Source: Adiantum capillus-veneris (lineage: Eukaryota; Streptophyta; Polypodiopsida; Polypodiales; Pteridaceae). From it: 64,000 nt of DNA. This document shows, in pieces, positions 1 to 11,034 of the stretch. The notes under the pieces are model-generated. The model was not told where the DNA came from and did no database searches. It saw only the letters and a program-made list of their open reading frames with translations. Each line of letters opens with the position of its first letter. The stretch's first letter is position 1. Position numbers and translations under genes: made by a program. Where the stretch lies: NCBI GenBank assembly GCA_014529385.2, contig CM043959.1, positions 59,908,253 to 59,972,252 of the forward strand. Reading direction: 5' to 3'.

Positions 1-313
1 CACACTACATGGTTTGTTTTAACGGACTCAATAGATATGCAATGTTTGAAAATGCAACTTTTCTATTGGCTTATCGTTGTTTTAGCACATTCTCTATGTG
101 CATGGTGCATACTACATGGACCGCTATGGTTCGCTTGATATATGGAGTACACAAGGCATGGAGAAGTCCCACTATTGAGCAAAAGGAGTCTACTTCAAGA
201 ATACTCGGCATGGTGGTGGTGGTTCACACTCCAACTACATCCAAGGGATGTTTAACTGGTTTTTTAGGCACACCTTTGGGAGAACTGGCACTATTGAGAA
301 GACGAGAGAGTAG
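1..313. other. No gene supported
   Basis: An open frame covers most of this stretch on the plus strand, but its composition and predicted protein show no domain, no repeat periodicity and no splice-consistent continuation. I see no RNA gene and no recognisable transposon end. It may be the tail of an element that starts left of the window. Confidence 0.4.
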
Positions 314-460
314 ATGTTAGCAAAGCAGTTACGCAAGGCCTCCCGTACTGCAGTATCCGAGAAGTGGAAACGCTCGCGAGCGGCCCTAGGCCATGAGGCT
401 TGGCGTGCAACTAAGGATCGAAATGGCAGCGTTTGGGTGTCGCGTCAACTATCGGCATGA
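314..460 (+). CDS. Small basic open reading frame, 48 aa, unknown
   Basis: An ATG at 314 opens a 48-codon frame ending in TGA at 458-460. The product is strongly basic and Trp/Arg-rich (for example SEKWKRSRAALGHEAW) and reads more like protein than the flanking frames. It is preceded by an in-frame stop directly upstream of the ATG, so it is either a complete micro-ORF or the last exon of a gene lying left of the window. It lies about 150 bp upstream of the histone-like gene. No family is recognised and the frame may be chance. Confidence 0.2.
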   Translation: MLAKQLRKASRTAVSEKWKRSRAALGHEAWRATKDRNGSVWVSRQLSA

Positions 461-551
461 TCCAGGTTTACTTGTCAAATTTAATTGGTTTATTTGAGTT
501 TTTCACTTAATTGGCCGCATAGTGTGAAAGGGCCCAAATCCCAAAAACCCC

Positions 552-560
552 TATTTAAAG
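552..560 (+). promoter_or_regulatory. TATA-like box of the H3-like gene
   Basis: TATTTAAAG lies about 50 bp upstream of the ATG at 604, and the ATG sits in a good plant start context (ACCATGGC). The spacing leaves room for a short 5' UTR of about 20 nt. The upstream region 461-551 shows no other motif I can support. Confidence 0.4.
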
Positions 561-603
561 GTTGAAGGCGCTCATTTTGTCATTTTCCATACTAGGTGCT
601 ACC

Positions 604-1466
604 ATGGCAAGAACAAAACAAATGGCAAGGATTGAATATCCAAAGGGCCCGGATGGCCAATGAATCCCAGCTACAACAAAAGAAGCTGGAACTTCACAAG
701 TTCAAGGTGAGCTCCACACAGAAGAAGCTGGAGCTTCAAATCAACATGGTCAGTCCTCTACAGCAGGAAAAGAGAGAAGGAAGCATCGCCTTGTTGTCTA
801 TTCATCGGACTCCAACGATTCTGAGGGCAACACGAAGGATGAGAGCGACCAAGGCAAAGAAAGAAATAACCACAAACAGCGGTCAGAAGGCTCCGAAGAG
901 ACGCAAACGGATGATGATCCCCCATGGGTTGGTGTCGAAATACAAACTTCTGCCGCTCACATGTCTATCGGGGGTAAGACACTCCCTAAAGGGAGTGGAC
1001 CCACACCATCACATCCGCACAATAGTGAAGAGCACGAATCAGATGAAGAGTGGGTGGACTCGGAATATGAGGTGCTGAAGGTGCTTGTGTGGCCGAAAAA
1101 GAGAAAGAGCATTGTCTACAAGAAGAGGAAGCAAGCTGCCCCAACTCGTGCAACAAATGCACCTTCCCGTCGACCTCAAAAGGTGTGAAAGTGCAGCCTG
1201 CATTTGCGGAGATTCGCCACTATCAGAAGAGCACCGAGCTCTTGATTCGGAGGGCCCCTTTTTCAAGGCTTTGCAGGGAGGTTTTGCAAATGTACAACAC
1301 TGAGTTTCGGATGGGCGTCGTGGCCATAGAGGCAGTCCAAGAGGCAGCAGAGCAATATCTAACTAGCATATTCGAGGATGCGAACCTATGTGCCATCCAT
1401 GGAAAGCGTGTAAAGATTATGCCCAAGGATATGCAGCTTGCTCGCAGTTTGCGTCATGAGCATTAG
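604..1466 (+). pseudogene. Long-tailed histone H3-like gene, broken by one stop and one frame change
   Basis: Translation from 604 begins MARTKQMAR, which is the H3 tail start (ARTKQ-AR; K4 and R8 positions kept, K9 position Ile). A TGA at 661 interrupts the frame, which then continues open to 1182 as a hydrophilic tail with two acidic Ser/Asp/Glu stretches and a basic NLS-like stretch (WPKKRKS, YKKRKQ). From 1197 another frame gives a full H3 histone fold: [18 protein letters not shown], then the alpha-2 region QEAAEQYL, then [20 protein letters not shown], ending at TAG 1464-1466. Loop 1 has canonical H3 length, so this is not the CenH3 pattern. Dropping the 14 nt at 1183-1196 (begin GT, end AG) restores both frame and exact H3 spacing. 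The product would be about 280 aa against 136 for H3. Homology of the fold is clear; function is unknown, and the gene is probably dead unless spliced or read through. Confidence 0.85.
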
Positions 1467-1700
1467 CTTGTAATTAGTCATCAAACCATTTTTGTATTTA
1501 CGGAACTTCCAAGATTGGGAAGAATTTGAATATAAGCGTCTTTTGATTGTATACTCCACTCTTTGTGCATTGTATTGATTTAATTGTGTACCATGCAATG
1601 TAGCAGTGGTCTATGTTTTGTCTACATTCTTTTGTATGTATGTAGCTTAAAGCTTGGCATTGGGAAAACTTTCCTACGTTAAGCACCTTGGCTAAGTCAA
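1467..1700. other. 3' flank of the H3-like gene
   Basis: This is AT-rich non-coding sequence between the histone-like frame and the first hairpin. It could be 3' UTR. Minus-strand open frames here have no coding character. Confidence 0.35.
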
Positions 1701-2016
1701 GCATGCAGTTCCTGATACATCCAAGCTATGTGAAGCACTGATGCAACCCAAATATCTTGAATGCATGGTAAAAGTTTTTGGAAAGCCTTGGAAAGCCTTG
1801 GAAAGGGCTTGGAATGCCCCCAAAATGGCTGCCACAAGGGCGCGCATTTGGTGCTTCCATAGGCCAATGAAGGGACCAAATGCGTGCCCTTGTGGAAGCC
1901 ATTCTTAGGGCCCGCCAAGGTCTTTCCAAAGCTTTCCAGGATGTTTTGCCCTGCATTCAGGATATTTCCCTTGCTTCAATGCTTCAAATAGCCTGGATGC
2001 ATCAGGAAGTGCATGC
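1701..2016. repeat. Fold-back element 1, arms about 157 bp
   Basis: The sequence from 1701 rightward matches the reverse complement of the sequence ending at 2016, with the centre near 1859. Matching arm pieces include GCATGCAGTTCCTGATACAT against its partner at 1997-2016, and TGCCACAAGGGCGCGCATTT against a partner at 1882-1901. The arms are imperfect but nearly equal in length, so the RNA could fold into a long hairpin. It may be a non-autonomous fold-back transposon or an inverted-repeat small-RNA locus. Open frames on both strands here are products of the symmetry. Confidence 0.75.
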
Positions 2017-2161
2017 CCCACTAAGTCAATGTAGCATAGATTTTTTGAAGCATACATGTAATTAGTTTTGGTTTTGCAACTGAAATTTATCTGGGCTTGT
2101 ACAACAGCTTGGTTATGAAGGATCTATGGTTGAAGTGAATGTTGGTTAGCCATTTTGTTTT

Positions 2162-2349
2162 AATTCATGGGGAAAGGTATTGATAATCCTTTTAAAGGGC
2201 TTGAGATGCTCCAAAATGGGCTGCCACAAGGGCGCGCATTTGCCCCTTCCATATGCTTATGGAAGACCCAGATGCGCGTCCTTGTGGCAGCCCATTTTGG
2301 GGCCTCCCAAGCCCTTTTGTAGGCATATCAATAACTTTTCCCATGATTT
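2162..2349. repeat. Fold-back element 2, related to element 1, arms about 94 bp
   Basis: This is a second inverted repeat centred near 2256. The left arm contains GGGCTGCCACAAGGGCGCGC and the right arm its near-complement. The core (ATGG-GCTGCCACAAGGGCGCGCATTTG region) is shared with the hairpin at 1701-2016, so the two are diverged members of one family lying 145 bp apart. The arms end around ATTCATGGG and CCCATGATT. Confidence 0.7.
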
Positions 2350-2530
2350 AATGCAAGTTGACTGGCCAACATGTTTTCCAACCCAGCATGCATCAAAAAC
2401 TACACGATTCACTAAGCACGGGTGCTTCTCATAAACACATTGGAAGCCAAACATATAACAAATTCAAAAGCTTGCAAGCAAGAGAGAGTCATAGACACCA
2501 AATAGTAGATTCATTAAGGAAATCAACACT

Positions 2531-4295
2531 TTACATGCTATCCGGCTTTTGCTTTAGGATCTTTCGAATTACAATTTTCTGGCGCTTGGCCTTTTGGGGT
2601 GGCTCCCTGTTAAGCAAACTGGTTGTAATTTCTTGGGTGTCATTAACCCCTACAGCTTGGTTCATGCCGACATGGGCGATGAGGCGCACGTGAAAGTTGA
2701 CGACAAAAGTGGATATTGCAAAATCTTTCTTTACAAGCACTACAAGGTTGGCCGATTGGGCAAGGGTTGTTAAGCACAAGGCCTTGGAGAGTGAACGGAG
2801 GGAAAGAATGTTATAGCGTCCATTGGGGGAGTAGTCGGCATGCACAAACACCACGTCACCAGTCGGAAGTGTGTCAAGGTAGTGACCAAGTGCCGCTCGA
2901 GGTCTAAACGCCGTCCTCCTCCCCCCTGACCGTTACGCCCAGGCGTCAACCTCCAAAACATCTTGCAAAACATAGGATTTGTGAGAAATATGGAAAAAAA
3001 TTAGTTATAACATTAACAAAATCAATTGTAACAATCAAATTTAAGTGAGCATCTATACCTCTTGTCTACAATCCTCCTCATCAGCATCCGGGTGCAAGTA
3101 AAGATCCACACTTGACTTCCCCTTTGGATCAAGCAAAACACGTGTTGTAGCAGGTGATGGTGAATCCACTCTTGTGCATTTAGCCAAACACATGGCTTGC
3201 ACGGCCAAAAACTCCTCCTCAGAGACCTTGGCCTGCTCTGTCGCTGCCACCTCGGCTTGTGTGATCACCACTATGTCCGCCACAGTATTCCCCATGTGCA
3301 GTAGGAGATCATTGTCATGGGAGGTGGTGGTATCAACCTCAAACTTGCCATGGGCATCGAGGATGGCCAAACACTCATCCATGCGAAGCTCAAAGGATTT
3401 CTCCAGATCATGTAAAAACGCAAACTCCTCCCCACCTCCTCCCCACCCACCACAATGGAGGAGAAATGAGTAATCTCTACCTCAGGGATGGCATCCCGAG
3501 TGTTGGTTCCTTCTGGCGGCCCCGAGGACAAACCGACAAATGGAGAGGCCTCCAAGAGGCCTTGAATCCCTACAGGGTAGGTCAAGGCAAGCATCCTCTC
3601 CTCTGCGGATGTGTCAATGGGCGCGGGCTTGGGGTCCTTCACATCTGCATGACCCCGCCGATCTGCAAGTGTGGTAGCACTACGTCAGGGCTTGCTGGGC
3701 ACTCATGAAGGAGAAAGATCATTATGGCATGGACAAAACAAAATGTGTTTCCGATCTTCCCCTTACGCATTGCTCGCACTTCATCATCTTCAAGCCGCAC
3801 ATATTGTTCGGCGGGTTGTGCTATGGTGGCAAAGCGTGCAAGTTGGTGATGAAATGGTTTGTCCCCTTTGTAGATGTGGTGTAGAAGGCCCTCAGGGACC
3901 CATTTCCCTTGCCGGTTTGGTGACTCAACAATGAATCTCCCCATGCATGTGGAAATGTATGAAGTGATGTGCTCAAGAGATTGAAAGTGGAGGGTCAAGG
4001 TGGTTTCCAAATCGGGTTGGGTTGTGAAAAATGCATGAAGCTTAGGGCGATTTGCATGCCCAGCCTCACTAAGGAATGCATCTAAAGCACTAGTTGCAGC
4101 CATACTTTCTCTTTGCATAATTGGGTATGCTAAGTCTCTCTGCAATGCTGTTGTCGTCACATCACGACAAGGCGGTTTTCTGCAGTTAGCTTGTTTAGCA
4201 GACAGACTTGTATGTAATTTGGGGTCAGCAAGGACCAAATGAAATGATTTAGGGCATATACCTCCAGCTTGTAACATATGTACACAGTAAGACAT
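2531..4295 (-). pseudogene. Unrecognised protein gene, frameshifted
   Basis: Read on the minus strand, an ATG at 4295 opens a 218-codon frame of normal protein character. Coding then continues in a second frame from about 3642 (KDPKPAPIDTSAEERMLALT) and a third from about 3430 (EEFAFLHDLEKSFELRMDEC) to 3053. It resumes across 2950-2531, ending QKIVIRKILKQKPDSM. Joining the frames needs one indel near 3640, one in the GGA-rich run near 3435, and either an intron or further lesions between about 3050 and 2950. A TAA lies near 2938. I recognise no domain. Neither a host gene nor an element gene can be excluded. Confidence 0.45.
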
Positions 4296-5200
4296 GTGAG
4301 ACCCATAGAGGGGTTGAATTTTGGAAGGAGGGACGAGTTTTTTTGGGGGGACTATGAAGTGAAGAGAGCAGAAGAGGTAAAAGCCTCTTGACAGGCATAT
4401 CTTTATGGGTCCATATCTCTCTTTGTGCTAAGTATTTTGCTATGAAGTTTTGTGTGTGCAATGTTGATGCTTTGATCTACACTTTGATGTAAGTTGTTGC
4501 ATGTAAAAAACAGTATAGGCAAACATCACGACACTTTTTGGCCGTGTTGCTATTTTGCTCATATCTTGAGGTAGGAGTGTCCAAATTAGATGATTTTTGG
4601 TGCATGAGGTCAGGCTCACAAAGGGCTTTACACGGATGTCATCAATCGTCATTTTTCATGACCTGCAAACATCATTACGTTTTTTGTCCACGGCTTGTAA
4701 ATTGCAGATCTAGGACATTCTAGCTTCCAAAAGTGCATTCTAGTGATACCATTGGCATTAGGGACCTTGTGGGGTGTTGAGGAGTGATTTTGGAACATTT
4801 TCATTTTTTACAGCATTACGCCCTACATCATTACGCGTATTGGTGTCAGGTACCTAGGTGCTACAAGTGATGCCAAAGTGTTGGGATATAGTCTAGACTT
4901 GCTTTTAGCATGTTTCCTTGCATTGTTGATGCCCAGAGGACCTAGTTTAGTGCCGGGACTCTTGTAGACGGAATAGCGTCGTGCTAACTAGAGAGTCGTA
5001 GCAAGTGCTAGTTTAAAGGACTCCATGGCTTGACAACCCATCGGGGCCTCTGATTGACTATCCGTGGTCCATACTCCCTGTATCGACAATTAGTAAAGCT
5101 AGTTGTGAGACAGATCCACTATACTGCATAGAGTAGTGGTGACAATCCCCGAGGCGCAGTGTTGATCCATGAGACGATATTGCACCCGACAACAGGTTTT
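4296..5200. other. Presumed 5' LTR / upstream flank of the gypsy element
   Basis: No coding frame is supported. The stretch just before the primer-binding site should be the end of the 5' LTR (a CA end near 5194, CCCGACAACA). I cannot match it to the sequence after the polypurine tract at 61968, so its left limit is undefined. Phrases such as CATCATTACGCGTATTGGTG (4828-4847) resemble the tandem repeats of the leader at 5540-6720. Confidence 0.35.
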
Positions 5201-5218
5201 TGGCGCCGTTGCCGGGGA
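5201..5218 (+). promoter_or_regulatory. Primer-binding site, tRNA-Asp
   Basis: TGGCGCCGTTGCCGGGGA is the exact complement of the 3' end of plant tRNA-Asp including CCA. It is a standard minus-strand primer site of plant Ty3/gypsy elements. It fixes the start of the element's internal region and its left-to-right orientation. About 6 nt separate it from a possible LTR end. Confidence 0.9.
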
Positions 5219-5539
5219 GTAAGACCTAGGATAAATTCCTTTTGAAAGAGAGCATAGGTAGAAGGATCCAGTCCTTAGCTCTATTTGCGAGACGGCTAGC
5301 AAAGTGTGACTCTTAGGAAGTGATTCCTTGTGAGTTAGTGCTTGCGAGCTAGTTTGAGTCGATAGTGGGATATTTTGTGTGTCAGTTTAGCGACTGATTG
5401 ACAAGTGTCCTAGGAAGGTCGTAACAGAGTCAGATTTGGTCGTAATTTGGTAGATAGCTGGAATAGATGATGTATTTTCATTGTACAGTGTCATTTTAGG
5501 TTTTAGGATTAGGTTAGGCTAGGAAAATGAGTGGTTTTC

Positions 5540-6720
5540 ACAGTCATTCCAGCTAGCTTATGGTCAACTTGACCATAAACTCCAAAGCCGCAAAAGCAGA
5601 CAGAAAACTGAGCATAACTTGAGATCCAGAGCTCCAAATTGAACCAAACCACATACAGAGGCTTAGGAGACGAGGGGCAAGGTGAAGGAGTAATCACAGT
5701 CAAAAAAGGCCAAGTCTGAAGCAATTTGACATCAACACGCGTGTTGATATTGGACAACATCTGGAAAAAGTGATTATACTATTTGATAGAGCTAGGTGAG
5801 GTGGTCTCATCAAGCCTACTTAATTCGGATTTGGACAAGGTTGCTAGAGTAACTTGGTCAAGAATTCATTTCTAGAGTGTCGTGCTGTGAAGTAGGCCTC
5901 TTTGAGTGACTAAATCAAGTCCAAATTGAATAAAACTTGGGATACAAGGTCTAGAGGACTAGGACAACACACCCTAGAGTCTGGGTTGCATTCTGAAAAA
6001 CTTTTTGTCAAATAGCAACACGCGTATTGATGTTGGAATTGGCCCCTACCCAACTTTTGATGGCACAAACCTGTAGAGGGTGTTGAGGTGAGCACATTTC
6101 TACCCTCATATCCCAGTTTGGACAAAATTTCATATACCAAAAGGGCTTGGAGCTAGGAAGCTTTGCAACTAGGAACTGGTCTCAAACACTGGCCAAATTT
6201 GATGCATTTGCTACCAAACTCCACACAAGTGCTTAATACACCTAGGACAAGCTACCATACAAGTTTGGTGTGAAAAGGACAAAATTTTTCCAGAACATCA
6301 ACACGCGTAGTGATGTTGGAAATTTTCAGAAATTGGAATCTGACCATACCAGCTTGTAGTAGACATTGAGGGGATCCTAGTGGTACCTTTGGATCTGAAT
6401 TTGGACAAGTTTTGGTGTGCTGAAAAGCCCAAGAGCTAGCAGATCTTGTAGCTAGAAAGCAGAGCCAGAAAGTGTTCTTTGGGAGTAAAAGTGCAACCAA
6501 AACTCTGACATAGTGCTTAACATACCCAAGGCTAGCTACCCTAGAAGTTGGGTATGGTTTGGACAAAATTTTCCCAGAATAGCAACACGCGTGTTGCTGT
6601 TGGAATTGCAGATTTTTGGGAAGCTGGTCACACAGCTTGGAAGCCCTAGACATTGTGAGCACTGTTGTATAATTTTGGTCAAGTTTGGATCATTAGTTTG
6701 CAAGTTAGGAGCAGTTTAGT
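5540..6720. repeat. Leader tandem repeat, about 283 bp, four copies
   Basis: Diverged units recur between the primer-binding site and gag. Each contains a near-palindrome around ACACGCGTGT. The cores lie at about 5733, 6016, 6299 and 6585, that is 283, 283 and 286 bp apart. Each core is followed by a TTGGAA/TTGGAC phrase, and each unit includes GACAAAATTT-like and AGCTAG-rich stretches. No frame is open across the array. Such arrays in long gypsy leaders may serve in packaging or as regulatory sites; that role is inference. Confidence 0.75.
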
Positions 6721-6877
6721 CTGAAGAGCACGACACTGCGTCATATTGCTAAATGGAAGTTTGTTTTCGTCCAGAGTTCTAGCAAAAAGTGCGAGCAGCT
6801 AGTGGAACTTCGGAGATTGCAAGATGGACAAGAGGAGCTGAGTACCGCCAGGTATTCCTCTATCCTTGTGTGTCTAT

Positions 6878-8726
6878 ATGTATTTGAGATCAGGGACTTA
6901 CTACGCTACGGGAGGAGCTAGTGTGCCAAGCACAAAAAGCGGAAAATCTTCGGAGGAGAGTATCTCGAACTTTCCTGCACATCTAGAGCCAATCCTAGAG
7001 GAGGTAGAAATCCTATCCACGACTAGCTCAAGCATGTCGATGGACATGAACATGAATGCGGATGGAAGACCAGAGAGTTCACGGAATCCGTACACCATCT
7101 ATCTGGTTTATGTCAAGACGAATGAGTATGGTGCGAAGTTGTTCCAGGATCCTTATAATCGTTGGGCTGTGAAGGTTGAAATCCATGTTCAATCAAGCAC
7201 CAATGGTAAATTTCCAAGGAAACAACACTTACATCGCCATAGATGGTGCATGTTATGTATTGACTGATGAACCGGAGAGAGTCGACAAGTTTGGAGTGCT
7301 TGTCAATGCGTTTCGAGAGGAAACCGTGCAAGACAAAGCTCCATTCTTAGACAATGAAATAGGAAAGCTAGTGGCAAGTTGGGATGTGACTTTAGTGCCG
7401 ACGGATGATCTAACTAAGATAGTTTACCGACGAGAAAGCGGTGACAACATGGTGTATTACGCCAAGAGACCAATGGCAATGACTGAAGTTAACCCATTGA
7501 GCCGAAAGCTGTATATGTACACTTGCGGATTAGCGACTGGCAAACCATATTTTGCCTTCTTTGACTGCAATGGTGGTCAGTACGAAGGATTGGATGCACA
7601 GCAAGTGAGAGCATTGACATACAACGGAATTCCTGTAGAATTCGCAACGAGAGTGGACTCACCAAGTAGGAACGACATGTTCAATGAATTTGCGAGAACA
7701 TCGAGTGCAAGTCTTCGAAGACCTCTTGCACCAGAATTTTCGAGTACAAGTGCCATGTCAGGTCAAGCTAGTTCTAGACCTGGAGCGACTTTTCATACAT
7801 CGTATCCACCACCACCGTGGGTACCGCCAGCTAGAAGTGCTTCAATGCATGTGAATCCACCAGTAAGTGCGTTTAGGGATGGCAATGCGACTATGAGAGA
7901 GTCAGGAATGCCATACGACCACAGGCTAGGACGAGAACCTCCGACGATGGGTTCAGGGAATCCTTTTGCGAATCGATTTGCAAAACACTCCAAGAGAGTA
8001 AGACCAAGCCATTTCCAGAAAGGAGTGAAAGCTTACAACGGATCAGGTGATCCTCATGATCACTTGGCAAGAGTCAGGCAGTTTGCTAGAGCCAAACACG
8101 TTCAGGACTTACACACGTTGATAGAGGGATTTGGATTAACCCTAGAAGGAAAGGCTGTTCAGTGGTTTCAAACTCTGAACTTGGAAAGCATTTACAACCT
8201 AGAAGAGCTTGAGAGGGAATTCATTACGGAATTCTCCAAGACGGGAATGAAGCATGATGAGCTATCAAGCTTGTACGGGTTCAAACAAGAGAAGGGAGAG
8301 TCGATGAGGGATTGTGCGGCTAGGTTAAAGAAATATCTGGCTAGATGTCCACAAAACGAGAGACCGACACAACCTAGACTCATATCCATCTTCCTAGAAC
8401 GTTTGTTAGACAAGGCAATGTATAAGACTCTGTACATGAAACATCACGTTGATCTCGATCAGTGCATCCATGATGCGATTGATTACGACAAAAACTGCAA
8501 TGATGTCAAGAGTATACATAGTGCCAAAGAAGAGGATCACAAGTCAGTGCGAAGTCAAGTCGAGGAAATAACTAAAGAAGTGGTTGAGAAAATGCGGCAG
8601 ATGTTTGTGACGCAACCACCACGAGTTCACGAACAGTATTGGAGACCGGATAGACCATATGTCTGTGGAGTGTGTGGAGGCAATCACCCCACTGCTCAAT
8701 GTTTACCCAAGCCGAAGATGGTGTGA
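6878..8726 (+). pseudogene. gag: Ty3/gypsy gag (capsid-nucleocapsid part)
   Basis: The ATG at 6878 starts MYLRSG, a common opening of plant gypsy Gag. One extra base between about 7140 and 7175 shifts the frame; the main frame then runs from 7176 to TGA 8724-8726. Around 7990-8480 lies a retrotransposon Gag capsid domain (FQKGVKAYNGSGDPHDHL, then GKAVQWFQTL, then ERLLDKAMY). A zinc knuckle CGVCGGNHPTAQC closes this part. A Pro/Ser/Arg-rich linker occupies about residues 160-270 of the main frame. Gag packages the element RNA in cytoplasmic particles. The frame shift and stop make this copy non-functional. Confidence 0.85.
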
Positions 8727-10359
8727 CCAGATGGCAAACCGCCATTGTGGTGTGACTTTGATAAGAAATGGGGAAACCATGAGACAGAAGAGTGTTACAA
8801 TAGAATACGACACATGAGGGAGCAAGCTATGTAGCAAGCAGGTGTAGCAGCAGGGGATATGGCTAAGCCAGTACTGGAAAGGCAACCATTACCTCCGGGT
8901 GCCATCGCAGCTGTGCGCTTGTACAATCCTGAGTAAGAGGATCAATACGCGAAAGCCTTAGTGCCAGTAACACCTTATGTAGAAACGGAAAAGTTTTGGA
9001 AAACGGATCCAGCGAAAACATGGAGAACTCCACCAATAGGGTATAATGAAGGTCAATACAATATGGACTTGAATACGCTCATGTTCATAGCAGGACAAGG
9101 GAGGCCGGCTCAGCAGCCTAACGCTTATGCAAAAAGAGCGCCGAACGCACCTTTGGGACCATGCTATAATTGTGGAGGAGATCATTTGATCAGAGATTGT
9201 CCTGATCCAAAACAGCCAAGAGCGGTAGACGAAAACACTGTGCTTATGCTGGTGCGATACTGCTTGGAATGTGGTATCAAGCATTTGGTTGCAGATTGTC
9301 CACAAAATCCAGAATTTAAGAAGAAAACAACATTAAACTCGATCACGGTAGAAATCTCGACAAGCAGTGGAGAAGAAAACACTGGTGCTGTGCCAGTAGA
9401 TGTGTTAACCCGTGCCCAAACCAAAGAAAAAGGGGAAGATCCAACCGAAGCAGCTATCCTGACTAGCGAATCAAAGAAACTGGCTGGACGTAACTACTAG
9501 AGAGCTAGAAGGCAAAAAAGAACTGAAGCAAGGAAGAAACAAAAGGAAGCTGAAACCATGAAAAGCGAGGTTTGTGAGGAAGTGAAAGAGAGAGCATACG
9601 AAGTAGGGTCAGTCCTAGCAGATAAGATGGCTGAGCCATTAAAGGCCATGATGGATGCATATCAAGCAAGGTTGAAACTAAACGAGACCCTAGAAGAAAG
9701 ATACAGGAGTTACCCGGATCCCGTGTTGGAAACGAAACGACTGGAGGTGTTCCAGAAAATGATAGAGGTAATTCAAGCTGCACTAGAGAGACAGGCAATT
9801 CCGACTAAGTCAGAGTCCTCGAAGCCTGTAGAAACAAAAGATGACAAAAACGTAGAGACTAAGGAAGTAGGTGAAACCAAAACAACGAAGAACTCTAGGA
9901 GGAAACGCAAAGTGAAAAAGAATCTAGACAAAACAACCACTGAGGCTTTGGTCGAAGATACTTCTGCGGAAAAGCCAGTGACCAAAGACCAGGAAACGAA
10001 AGAAAAGAGCACACCAATGATGGTACCAGATAGTGTATCGCCAGAGGAATCAGAAAATTGGATGTAGACCTTATGGAATGAGATTAGAGACGAGAAATGC
10101 AAGGAAATTCCACAAGAGGATGCACCAATCATAGAAGTGGATCTGGACAAACCATGTGTTGAGCATGGAGAAACTCCTATATCAGACTCAGGTGAATTGA
10201 GACATGAAAAGGGAAGCAAGGCTAATTCTGTAAGGACTTTGCCTTCTTTCGTGGGAGACTATGAGGTCAAATCGAACATTCGCAAAGTTCCCACTCAATA
10301 TAAGAAATCACCGAAAGTATTGGACACCGACAATCTTCAAGCATTGTTGTCAACGAAAG
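8727..10359 (+). pseudogene. Ty3/gypsy gag-pro linker with extra zinc knuckles, in-frame stops
   Basis: The gag frame continues without shift to the CACTA insertion, interrupted only by TAG 8832, TAA 8934, TAG 9498 and TAG 10065. It encodes further Cys/His knuckles (a C-x7-NHETEEC remnant, CYNCGGDHLIRDC and CLECGIKHLVADC). A Lys/Glu-rich, probably coiled segment follows (9560-10060), then a segment ending LLSTKV at the CACTA boundary. With the knuckle at 8665 this makes three to four knuckle-like motifs, more than usual for plant gypsy Gag. The part after the insertion, KVMLPLADVLKIRPELW, joins it exactly. Confidence 0.75.
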
Positions 10360-10362
10360 TGA

Positions 10363-10374
10363 CACTACAAGAGG
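10363..10374 (+). repeat. CACTA left terminal inverted repeat
   Basis: CACTACAAGAGG is preceded by the target duplication TGA. It is the exact inverse of 19980-19991. Twelve bases match before the two ends diverge. Confidence 0.95.
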
Positions 10375-10382
10375 TTGTGTGC

Positions 10383-10600
10383 TCTTGTGACGCTGTTAGC
10401 GACGAAAATACATTGGGTTTTTATAACCCCCAGCGTCGCTAAAACCGTCGCTACGAGCGTCGCTATAGGCGTCGCTATATAGAGACGCTCATAGCGACGC
10501 TCATAACGACGGTTATAGCGACGTTTACACAGAAGACTATAGCGACGCTCATAGCGACGCTACAAAGCCATAAATAGCGACGGTTATAGCGACGCCCGAG
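10383..10600. repeat. CACTA left subterminal repeats
   Basis: Many copies of a short motif of the form (A/T)AGCGACG(C/G)(T/C) occur in both orientations, often paired as AGCGACGCTCATAGCGACG. The same motif fills the right end (19855-19975). By analogy with En/Spm these would be binding sites for the second transposon protein. Confidence 0.85.
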
Positions 10601-10972
10601 AGAAATTTTTTTGGTCAATGCCCTGCCACCCATCAACCATATTGTACTTGATTCACTTTTTAAAAAAAGTGCAAGGGTAGATAATAGACCCAAAATAGTC
10701 ACCCACAAGACGCATTGTTTGCAAAATTGACAATTGTACACATCATAGGCAAAATGAATTGATTGGCAAATGTAATAATGACAATTGTACAACATCATAG
10801 GCATAAAGAATTGATTGGCAAAAGGAACTGTGGTGACAAATGTAATAATATACATGGTGACGAAGGAAATTTGGAATGGCAGCCTCTACACCAAAACAAA
10901 CTCCATTGCGCCACAAGGGAAATGAGATGAGGGCACCACCTAGTCTTGGAAGCGTGGACTAGGACCGCTACA

Positions 10973-11034
<62 letters not shown>

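Noticed and set aside
9-320. 103-codon frame at the window start
   Set aside because: No recognisable domain and unnatural composition; insufficient support for a gene.
1089-1466. Centromeric histone CenH3
   Set aside because: Loop 1 has canonical H3 length and the alpha-N/alpha-2 sequence follows H3 ([14 protein letters not shown]); CenH3 normally has a longer loop 1.
1697-2065. Paired open frames on both strands
   Set aside because: Explained by the symmetry of the fold-back element.
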